Shown here: piece by piece, positions 41,565 through 49,804 of the stretch
How positions within the stretch are numbered: position 1 is the stretch's first letter
Layout of the letters: each line of letters begins with the position of its first letter
DNA from: Mesostigma viride
Lineage: Eukaryota; Streptophyta; Mesostigmatophyceae; Mesostigmatales; Mesostigmataceae
Length of the DNA stretch: 64,000 nucleotides
Direction of reading: 5' to 3'
Assembly: GCA_009746045.1 (NCBI GenBank)
Contig: RPFO01000084.1
Location: 1,101,176-1,165,175, forward strand
The notes under the pieces: generated by a model
The model's input: only the letters and a program-made list of their open reading frames with translations
Database searches by the model: none
Told to the model about the DNA's origin: nothing
Translations under genes and position numbers: made by a program

Positions 41565-42060
41565 TCAGATGTGCGGAGATACTATGCGATCCAGCCGGTC
41601 CACGACCTGTTTGTAGAGCTTGTGCCAAGGGGCAGCACCGAACAGATGTGGGTGACGTTGCAAAAAACATCGGACTTGACGGAGCATGATGGCTCGGTCA
41701 TAGTCTTTGACCAATAAACGCTGCAAGAGTTCAACAAGAGTCGTGATGAAATCAACACGATAAGAACAAAGACGGGAAAAACGATGTAACTGAGAAAGAA
41801 CAACACCATATTTTGCTGTGTGGGAAAGGAGACTGTGAATATCGGGGTAACGAATAAAAGGAATTTGTTGGTATTTAGGATCCTTGCGCTTATCATAGAT
41901 AGCCGTACGCCAGCCCTTCTTGTTATGGGTAATGTTAAGATCGAGGTAATTGCAATGAGTATCCTCCGACGTGAGCTTTAATGTGAGGGACGCTTGCGGG
42001 TAGATGCCAGGCAGACCAGCGGTGATATACAAATGGGTTGCGAAATCAATATAGCGACGA
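41565..42060 (-). pseudogene. PLE reverse transcriptase, C-terminal part
   Basis: It reads RYIDFATHLYITAGLPG, KLTSEDTHCNYLDLNI, KKGWRTAIYDKRKDPKYQQI, PFIRYPDIHSLLS and LLQRLLVKDYDRAIMLRQV. The intact homologue at 53.6 kb has RYIDDVIAFDNPDFATHLY; here 27 bp between two TGAT repeats is gone, removing the second catalytic aspartate. The thumb region to the end (VVDRLDRIVSPHI) is continuous. PLE RTs are the closest relatives of telomerase RT. Confidence 0.85.
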
Positions 42061-42104
42061 CGAGGCCAGTGCGACTGTGCGACAGTGTGCAGCCATTTTC
42101 GATT

Positions 42105-42655
42105 TGCAGCCATGAAGAAGAAAGGGCCTGAATGGGATTTCGTTCTCGAGAAGAAAGAAGCAGTCACAGATGCTGTTAGTAACAAAACGCAGTTTGTGTC
42201 GAATAAAAGTTCTGCTCATTTTGCAACAAGAAGTTCTCATACGGGATGGGGGCAATCAGCGTTCCGAGTCCGTGCACACTTTGCCGGAATCGCAGGGGAA
42301 GGGATGTTACCCTGCGACAAAATTCCACCGAATATCCGGAGCAGGTTTCTCAGGATGTATAACAACAAGTCGCAGCAGTCAGACGCCAAGAAGCAGCACA
42401 ATTTGAACAGGGCAATGGCGGAGATGGGAGGGGCTGCGCCGGCTGACTTGTCGTCGGTTCCCAGCAAAGGCCAGCTGAGCATCACCAAATGGCTGGTTCC
42501 CGTCGACGAGAAAGGTGTCCAGCTGCTGGCTGCCGAATTTTTTATCGAGAACGGCATTGCCTTCAATGCGGCTGAGAGCGCCTCTTTCAAGCAGATGGTG
42601 GCCGGCATGATCCAATACAAAGGAGGGCACGTCACCCCTCCTTCTCGGAAGTTGT
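42105..42655 (+). pseudogene. hAT-type (DUF659) transposase N-terminal fragment
   Basis: From MKKKGPEWDFVLEKK the frame continues through SAFRVRAHFAGIAGEGMLPC and DKIPPNIRSRFLRM, which is the BED-finger-like start of plant-type hAT transposases, although the usual Cys pair is not visible. It then has QLLAAEFFIENGIAFNAAES and FKQMVAGMIQYKGGHVTPPS, the DUF659 signature. The catalytic RNase H core is missing. It lies antisense within the PLE gap, so it is probably a remnant of a DNA transposon that inserted there. Confidence 0.75.
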
Positions 42656-43114
42656 GTCTTATGTCCTCTCATGCATTATATAGTGGATGGCTTTCCTTAC
42701 AATCAATTAATTAATTGAATCCTTACTATTCCCGTTGCAGCATGCTCCCCCCTGCATTTAACAAATCATAATCAGATAGGATTGCAGGGCATAAATGGAA
42801 GATGTTAATAAATAAGCATATACACCAAATTTCAGTTGTAATAACTGCATGACCATCATCAAGGAGCGTGCTAATTGGGTGACTGACAATTGGACCACAA
42901 AAACTGTCGCGCATTTTACCACCGCGTATTTTATACCCCCCACGTGTAATACGCGTATTTTAAGTCCACGTATTATACCCCGCACACGTATTTTCCAACC
43001 TGGAAGGTGGGAGAGTAATGCCAGGCGGCAATGGGAGTGCCGAAAGTGTTGCGCACCACGAGCGGCATCGCAGCCTGCACTTGCGGCAAATGCAGAATGT
43101 GTGGCAAACACAGC

Positions 43115-44162
43115 TCATCCATCGCAGCATGAATGAAAGGTGAGTGAGACCAGTAAACGGCGCGGACGCAGTGCATCTGCATTCCCATTGACACGGTGCC
43201 GAATGATACGTGAGAGAAGGCCTCGCAGACTAGTGGCGTGGGAGCGGGGGACTTGCAGATCAGCTGGGGAGCACGACCCGACGGCAATGTGTAAGCTGGT
43301 AAGCTTCTTCAAGCTGCAGGCTTCGAGATAGGATGCATGAAAGTTGCCGCGTTGCATAAGCCGAGACATGTGACGTAAGCAGCGGAGACTGGTGGAGTAA
43401 AGCGAAGGATCGGTGGACACATGTGTGGAAGGTGGAGGGGCCGGGGTGACGCTGGGGGGATAGGGGCGATATGGGTGGAGATTGTGCTTCAGACGCCAGG
43501 CACGGATGAACATAAGAGGGCGGGGACGGGGGGGAGGCGGGCGGCAGCGAGACCGAGCTTTGAAGCTCTTGCCTTCAATGCAAAAACCGTGGGGCAGAAA
43601 TGCATGTAACATTCGTTTCCAAAACGTTTCCCGAAGCCCTGCGGCTTTGCGAAAAGCGGCGCCGGTAAAGGTGCCGGGGACATGTTCCAAGGGTACGACG
43701 CGCCAATCCCACCACCCGTATTGGGCCATGGCGCCATGTACATAGGGGGGTGTCGTCGTTGGCGGCAGGGCGGCCAATATGAAGGCGGCGTGCCGCTCGG
43801 ACATGTTCCTGAAAACGCGTCCAGGCATCCCGTTGCGTCTGGCCAACGTAGATACGCTGAGGGTACCTGCGGTTGTAAATGGCATAAATGACGCGACGGG
43901 TGCTTTCGGGGTGTGGGCGAGTGGAGTTGGTAAGCGACAAATGCGTGCGCTGTAAGCGCCGGAGGCGACGTAGAGTATGGTCATCCTTGCAGTGATGGTT
44001 ATGGCGCGTGTTGATGCGACAACGCTTCCGCCATGCCTGTGAGGAGATACGATAGGGGAACTGCCGAGAAATAGCAGTGTACTTCCGGTAATCAATGCCA
44101 CTGGATTGCCGTATTCTGTGGAGGGTAAAAAGAGCATGCCAGAAAGTCATAAGGTGTTTCAT
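43115..44162 (-). pseudogene. PLE GIY-YIG endonuclease and linker
   Basis: The first frame (43575-44162) has IYAIYNRRYPQRIYVGQTQ and RFQEHVRAARR, the GIY and YIG strands and the catalytic Arg/His helix. The domain continues in the other frame (43115-44137) with GAMAQYGWWDWRVVPLEHVP, GLRETFWKRMLHAFLPHGF and CIEGKS, where the Glu of RETFW is the metal ligand. One frame break near 43750 joins them. The later part reaches LCLPHILHLPQVQAAMPLVV and HYSPTF, the linker before RT. The CCHH motif of canonical PLE endonucleases is not seen, as reported for Chlamys elements. Confidence 0.8.
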
Positions 44163-44663
44163 GATGATTCAGATGCACTGAGAGCTAAGACATCAAACAG
44201 AACCAGAGCGGAGCATATTGAGAGTCAACATTCACTGCGTAACACCCGTTACGCGATAGCGGTGGTCCATGATGCATCTCCCCGGGGCAGGATGTGGCTA
44301 ACAACACAGCTGAATGGACTCGGAACATGTGGATTCCCAGTAGGGGGGCCTTCCAATTGTCATACTTGACACCTCTTTCCTGTAACGAAAAGATTTCCCT
44401 TCTTCATGTTCCAGATGAGTCGCCGTGCTCCTGCCTTTGTGTTTTTTTGGCGTTTGTAAAGAGATTATTATGGGAGGGTAAACAAAAGCAAAGGCTGATA
44501 TTGCCGTGTGGGGGGCCCGATCCTTGGTTAGTCTCTCAAGTGCCCACAGAAAAACACGAGAGTAGCACACACAGCGCGCAGCCCAGCCTATAGCTCCCTC
44601 AGTAAGAGTAAAAGAAAAAGGACAAGAACAGCAAAACAAACGAGAACAAGAAAAAGAACAAAA
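44163..44663. other. No recognised gene
   Basis: It ends in an A-rich tract (44600-44663) directly before the inverted repeat of the next unit. Confidence 0.5.
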
Positions 44664-44725
44664 GGGTGGTTTGTTTGGGTTAGGACAGATTTGTCCATTT
44701 AGGACAGTCCTGCAGCCAAAGCGTG
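44664..44725 (+). repeat. Left terminal inverted repeat of the 8.1-kb unit
   Basis: The 30-bp outer repeat is followed by a 22-bp block that itself contains the palindrome AGGACAGTCCT. Confidence 0.7.
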
Positions 44726-45154
44726 AAAACATTAGCTTATTGGTGCCTTACGCTGTTACGCATGCTTGCTTCTGCATGATAATTTTTTGAATGGTATTCA
44801 ACTGTTTTTATGTGTATATAACTGCAGTCTTGTTTCACGTGTATGTATGTGAATACACAAATGTTCTCAGCATTGAGTTATGCACAATGCACATCAATTA
44901 ATTTATTAAAAGTAATTAGTAATCATGTAGACTGCGTCACGTGAGCATAGATTAAGTGAGACAACTATTCCTTGACGCAAGGCGGTCCAACGTCGTGTAA
45001 GTACAAGCCGTTACTAGTTGTATGAGAAATAAATCGTTGTCCTGATTAGCCAAGATGTTGCACTACCACAATACCCATGATGTTGCTCTTAATAATAATG
45101 CCATGTCCTATAATGCATGAATGGGCGGTGATCTAAGCATGTCATAAAACATCC
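44726..45154. other. No gene
   Basis: AT-rich spacer between the left terminus and the heptamer array; nothing recognised. Confidence 0.5.
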
Positions 45155-45893
45155 TATTCCAGCGAGCAGCGGGCAGCGGGCAGCGCGCAGCGGGCAGCGG
45201 GCAGCGCGCAGCGGGCAGCGGGCAGCGGGCAGCGCGCAGCGGGCAGCGGGCAGCGGGCAGCGGGCTGCGGGCAGCGGGCTGCGGGCAGCGGGCAGCGGGC
45301 AGCGGGCAGCGGGCAGCGGGCAGCGGGCAGCGGGCTGCGGGCAGCGGGCTGCGGGCAGCGGGCTGCGGGCTGCGGGCAGCGGGCAGCGGGCAGCGGGCTG
45401 CGGGCAGCGGGCAGCGGGCAGCGGGCAGCGGGCTGCGGGCAGCGGGCAGCGGGCAGCGGGCAGCGGGCAGCGGGCAGCGCGCAGCGGGCAGCGGGCAGCG
45501 GGCAGCGGGCAGCGCGCAGCGGGCAGCGGGCAGCGGGCAGCGGGCAGCGGGCAGCGGGCAGCGGGCAGCGGGCTGCGGGCAGCGGGCAGCGGGCAGCGGG
45601 CAGCGGGCTGCGGGCAGCGGGCAGCGGGCTGCGGGCAGCGGGCAGCGGGCAGCGGGCAGCGGGCAGCGGGCAGCGGGCAGCGGGCAGCGGGCAGCGGGCA
45701 GCGGGCAGCGGGCAGCGGGCTGCGGGCAGCGGGCTGCGGGCAGCGGGCAGCGGGCAGCGGGCAGCGGGCAGCGGGCAGCGGGCAGCGGGCAGCGGGCTGC
45801 GGGCAGCGGGCAGCGGGCAGCGGGCAGCGGGCAGCGGGCAGCGGGCAGCGGGCAGCGGGCAGCGGGCAGCGGGCAGCGGGCAGCGGGGCAAAG
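45155..45893. repeat. (GGGCAGC)n heptamer array, about 105 copies
   Basis: Uninterrupted 7-bp units AGCGGGC with two point variants, TGCGGGC and AGCGCGC, scattered through the array. Every unit has a GGG run spaced by four bases, so the plus strand fits the G-quadruplex pattern throughout. The long Pro/Leu/Ala/Arg/Cys frames here follow from the repeat and are not genes. The unit is not a known telomere repeat. Confidence 0.95.
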
Positions 45894-45981
45894 TACTGCC
45901 AAAAAAAGGGACCCTGCTTTGGGCTGGGCGGAGCCAGCGGGTTACTCTAGTAATAATTAGTCACAAGGTCCTGTTGGGACG

Positions 45982-46787
45982 CTAACGCGGTGGCGCAAAT
46001 TCGTATGGCACATACATGCGTGGCGCCTCGCGTGGCGCAGATTCACATGGCACATACATGCGCGGCGCCTCGCGTGGCGCAGATTCACATGGCACATACA
46101 TGCGCGGCGCCTCGCGTGGCGCAGATTCGTATGGCACATACATGCGCGGCGCCTCGCGTGGCGCAGATTCGCATGGCACATACATGCGCGGCGCCTCGCG
46201 TGGCGCAGATTCGTATGGCACATACATGCGCGGCGCCTCGCGTGGCGCAGATTCGCATGGCACATACATGCGCGGCGCCTCGCGTGGCGCAGATTCGCAT
46301 GGCACATACATGCGCGGTGCCTCGCGTGGCGCAGATTCGCATGGCACATACATGCGCGGCGCCTCGCGTGGCGCAGATTCGCATGGCACATACATGCGCG
46401 GCGCAGATTCGCATGGCACATACATGCGCGGCGCCTCGCGTGGCGCAGATTCGTATGGCACATACATGCGCGGCGCCTCGCGTGGCGCAGATTTGCGTGG
46501 CACATACATGCGCGGCGCCTCGCGTGGCGCAGATTCGTATGGCACATACATGCGCGGCGCCTCGCGTGGCGCATAGTCTGGTGCCGGCACCGCTGCCGCT
46601 GTTGCCGCAGGGGGCGCACTGGCTGCCGGCACCGCTGCCGCCGCTGCCGCCGCTGCCGGCGCTGCCGGCGCTGCCGCCGCTGCCGTGGTGGGCACACCGG
46701 CTGCCGCCACCGCTGCTTTGGTGGGTGCGGCGGCTGCCGCCCCCGCTGCCACTGCCGCCGCCGCCTCTTTATGCTTCTGCAGCAGTC

Positions 46788-46831
<44 letters not shown>

Positions 46832-48222
46832 TGCAGCTTTGTCATCATGGCATTAAATTGCTGCTGTTGCTGTTGCTGTTGCTGCTTCATCATGCTGTCG
46901 AATTGCTGCAGCAGCGCTGCCATCCCCTTCGAATTTTCAGCCGGGGCGTCAGGCTGCTTGGCAGGCGCTGAGCCGTTTTCTGAGCGGCGCTGGCGCTTGA
47001 CTGGTTTCGTCGCCGCAGCTTCTTTGGCAGGCTGCTTGCTCACGATGCGCTTGCCACGCCCATGCACGTTGGTGACCTCCTGCAACGCGGGCAGCCCTGC
47101 AATTTGTGGGTCGGGCATGTCAGAGTCTTGTGTTATGCAAGCTGGCAGACGTGGCAGCGTAGCCGGGTATTTCGCCAAGAGGGCCGATCCTGGAAACTGC
47201 TCAGCGGACAAGATGAATGGCGGTGGGCCAGCACTCAATATCTGGGGCAGCAGGTCCGCCTTGTTCTTGATGGCCCAACTCATCACCGCCTGCATGTCCT
47301 CATTCCAAGCGGATGATGGGAGAACGCCCTTGTGCTCCAACCCCAGGGTAGTGGGAAACGTGGTGGCATTCTTGTCGTTGACAACGATGACCACTGCGTC
47401 GAAAAATCCGATCGCGGACGGTCGCCTGGTTGGGCTGCCTTTGAGTCGGTCGAGCAAGTTTTTAAATTTCTTGTAGCGGCTCTGCCTCACAAAATGCGCG
47501 CAGATTGACGAGCTCGCGATTGCCCCCACTACCACCCCCACATGAGGCCATTCGGGGATTGCAAGGGCCACGATATCATCCTCGCTGTCGCTGGTGGAAG
47601 CACCGCCTGGTGTTTTGTGCATCCCCGGCCCTGCCGGTGGAGGAGAAAAAGCTAGTTCTTTTCTTGTGTCGCCGACATCGAAATGACGCGACGCCGAAGC
47701 CCGAAAGGTACCAGCTGCAGGGCCCGGGGTGTTCTCCTTCTTGGAGGCGTCGCGCTCAACCACGGGAATGTGCGCGCCGCCAACAGCATGCTTGCCAACC
47801 GTGGGGCCCATCGCAGCACGCAAAGCTGCATCACCTTGGCCGCTCTTGTCCTGATTGCCATCACCCATCGCACCCTTGCCTGCGCCGTTCTTTTCCTCCT
47901 CGCCATCACCCATCGCACCATAGCCTGCGCCGTTCTTTTCCTCCTCGCCATCACCCATCGCACCATTGCCGCCTGCGCCGTTCTTTTCCTCCTCGCCATC
48001 ACCCATCGCACCATTGCCGCCTGCGCCGTTCTTTTCCTCCTCGCCATCACCCATCGCACCATTGCCGCCTGCGCCGCTCTCCTCCTCGACGCCACCACCA
48101 AGCGCAACACCGCCTGGGCCGTTCTTCTCCTCGACGCCACCACCCGTTGCATCATCATCGACATGACCCTCGTCATGCAATATTATCACCAGAACCCAGC
48201 TCACCATCGTCGACCCTTCCAT
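45982..48222 (-). CDS. Repeat-rich protein with polyQ tract and 14-residue C-terminal repeats
   Basis: A 746-residue uninterrupted frame of unknown function. From the N-terminus it has an acidic part made of about five 20-residue repeats (GGNGAMGDGEEEKNGA), then a unique region of about 170 residues with a folded look (HVGVVVGAIASSSICAHFVR; IGFFDAVVIVVNDKNATTF; WNEDMQAVMSWAIKNKADLL). A basic stretch (RGKRIVSKQ; PVKRQRR, like a nuclear localisation signal) follows, then two polyQ runs with Met/Phe between them, an Ala/Pro linker, and about 14 copies of APREAPRMYVPYES-type units encoded by 42-bp repeats; one unit is shortened to 27 bp. The frame upstream (48173-48619) probably encodes its N-terminus. 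Confidence 0.6.
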
Positions 48223-48619
48223 CCACGACTTTGGCTAGCTTAACGAGTTTCCGTGATGGAACCTTAACGACCTTGCCCTTGCCGCCCAGCGAATAAAGAG
48301 CACCAAGGCCGGCCAGTTGGGCGTCGACCACCTTTTCCTTAAAATCGACAGGCGAGGCCTCCTTGCTGATGGCGGTAGGCGGCCAAGGGCCGCCACACTC
48401 CTGGCAGGTCCACTCTGTGCCATCCTCACCCGCCGATGCATCCCTAAACATCCCGGTGCACAGCCCATGCAAGTGCTTGCCACACTGGCCTGAGCATGGA
48501 TGGTTGGCTCCGCCCAGCAGCTCATTTTTGTCGACACTATCAAATCCGGTTGCATGATCAGCGCCGGGCAATTTCTTGCATCTATCGCCTGCGTAGCAGG
48601 GGCCGCTTGACCCCTGCAT
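48173..48619 (-). CDS. PHD-like Cys/His cluster protein (probable N-terminus of the neighbouring gene)
   Basis: A 148-residue frame. Spaced metal-ligand residues are visible: C8 and C14, then HPCSGQCGKHLHGLC, then WTCQECGG. The order C..C, C-x3-C, H-x2-C, C-x2-C fits the C4HC3 pattern of PHD fingers, which read histone tails, but the first pair has unusual spacing. After the finger come basic residues (KVVKVPSRKLVKLAKVVDGR) and an acidic end. The frame ends in the sequence where the 746-residue frame begins. Reading GELGSGDN into HDEGHVDDDA needs one frame change, so the two are probably one gene of about 890 residues, broken by an indel or an intron. Confidence 0.5.
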   Translation of the reverse strand: MQGSSGPCYAGDRCKKLPGADHATGFDSVDKNELLGGANHPCSGQCGKHLHGLCTGMFRDASAGEDGTEWTCQECGGPWPPTAISKEASPVDFKEKVVDAQLAGLGALYSLGGKGKVVKVPSRKLVKLAKVVDGRVDDGELGSGDNIA

Positions 48620-48809
48620 TCTTCGCTTGCTACAGATTTAACCACCGGAAAATAGACAAAGATTGCACGCAACCTTCCAATAATGCCGGCTGCGATTTAA
48701 CCTTCGTTTGCTGGGCGCTGCACGCTGCAATGTATCGAGTCAATTTGCGCGGGATCTGGAACTTTGAATATATGTTTAGGCAAGAGGCTGCGGCGTCATT
48801 TGGCTGCAG
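48620..48809. other. Spacer upstream of the PHD-like gene
   Basis: No promoter elements identified. It borders the palindrome nest. Confidence 0.4.
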
Positions 48810-49335
48810 CTGGGTAACTACTTGCGTCTTGCGGCCAAGATACGCAGCCTGCCTCGAGAGGGCTGCGTATCTTTGCCGCAGCCTGCCTCACCAGCTAAAA
48901 ACCTTGCGGCCAAGATACGCAGCCTGCCTCCTCGAGGATATCCTCGAGGAGGCAGGCTGCGTATCTTGGCCGCAAGCTGGTGAGGCAGGCTGCGGCAAAG
49001 ATACGCAGCCTGCCTCGGCAGCTGGGGAAGTAACTACTTGCGTCTTGCGGCCAAGATACGCAGCCTGCCTCGAGAGTCGAGGCAGGCTGCGTATCTTGGC
49101 CGCAAGACGCAAGTAGTTACCCTGGCAGCCAAATGACCAGCTAAAAACCTTGCGGCCAAGATACGCAGCCTACCTCCTCGAGGATATCCTCGAGGAGGTA
49201 GGCTGCGTATCTTGGCCGCAAGGTTTTTAGCTGGTGAGGCAGGCTGCGGCAAAGATACGCAGCCCTCTCGAGGCAGGCTGCGTATCTTGGCCGCAAGACG
49301 CAAGTAATTACTTCCGCAGCTGCCGAGGCAGGCTG
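48810..49335. repeat. Nest of long perfect palindromes
   Basis: All palindromes are built from one 30-bp motif (TTGCGGCCAAGATACGCAGC plus CTGCCTC). Three are perfect: 48903-48976 (37-bp arms), 49030-49120 (44-bp arms, 3-bp loop) and 49137-49234 (49-bp arms, no loop). Further out, the segment from about 48815 is complementary to the segment up to about 49315 apart from small changes, so the whole block can also fold once. It lies between two divergent genes. Confidence 0.95.
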
Positions 49336-49804
49336 CGTACATTTTGGCGGCAAGTTCCCCAGCTGTTCGCTGCTTTGGCAAGTTGTTGCAACGACTTCGC
49401 CACGTGACTGCCAACAGGGGCGCCTGCGTTCAAGTCTTCAGTGCGTGCCCTGGCGGCACATCATTATTACGTAAATAGCCGTGAAGCTTTCGGTACCTTA
49501 GCAGTTTATAGTTGGATTTATGGCAGACAAGGCTGACTGCAGGATATTATTTTGTGGTTTAACAAGTGACGCCGAAATGAATAGGCACGGAGCCGAAAAA
49601 TAGCCGACGTAGTTCAGTTGATTTGGAGACGAGTTGTTAGCATTGATGACAAAAATGGGATTAGGTTTACACAGGACAGTAATAGGCGCTGAGCCGGCTG
49701 CTTACTCTTATGAGGTCCGGCATCCATTCAGCGCCGGGGGAGTCCTGCTTTTGGTTTAGGTTGAAACTTTTATAAATGTTAGAGATAAAGGCTAGGATAG
49801 CAAA
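49336..49804. other. Intergenic spacer of the divergent gene pair
   Basis: No gene. It would hold the promoter of the plus-strand gene; no motif was assigned. Confidence 0.45.

Larger units (their letters stand above)
41005..44162 (-). mobile_element. Penelope-like retroelement with N-terminal-type GIY-YIG endonuclease (broken)
   Basis: On the minus strand the order is GIY-YIG endonuclease (44162-43500), a linker to about 42990, an interruption, the end of the reverse transcriptase (42060-41565), then the 3' pseudo-LTR (41550-41005). Endonuclease before RT is the permuted arrangement described for the Chlamys/Naiad clade of PLEs; canonical PLEs have it after RT. Most of the RT fingers and palm is missing. 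The gap (about 42060-42990) contains a hAT-type transposase fragment on the opposite strand. Confidence 0.8.

Noticed and set aside
45155-45893. Telomere or interstitial telomere tract
   Set aside because: GGGCAGC is not TTTAGGG or TTTTAGGG, and the flanks are not chromosome-end-like.
45108-45902. Long frames of Pro-Leu-Ala-Ala-Arg-Cys repeats
   Set aside because: Both frames are by-products of the 7-bp tandem repeat, which is open in several frames at once.
45990-46856. 288- and 186-residue plus-strand frames over the 42-bp repeats
   Set aside because: They are antisense copies of the 14-residue repeat region of the minus-strand gene; 42 is a multiple of three, so all frames without a stop stay open.
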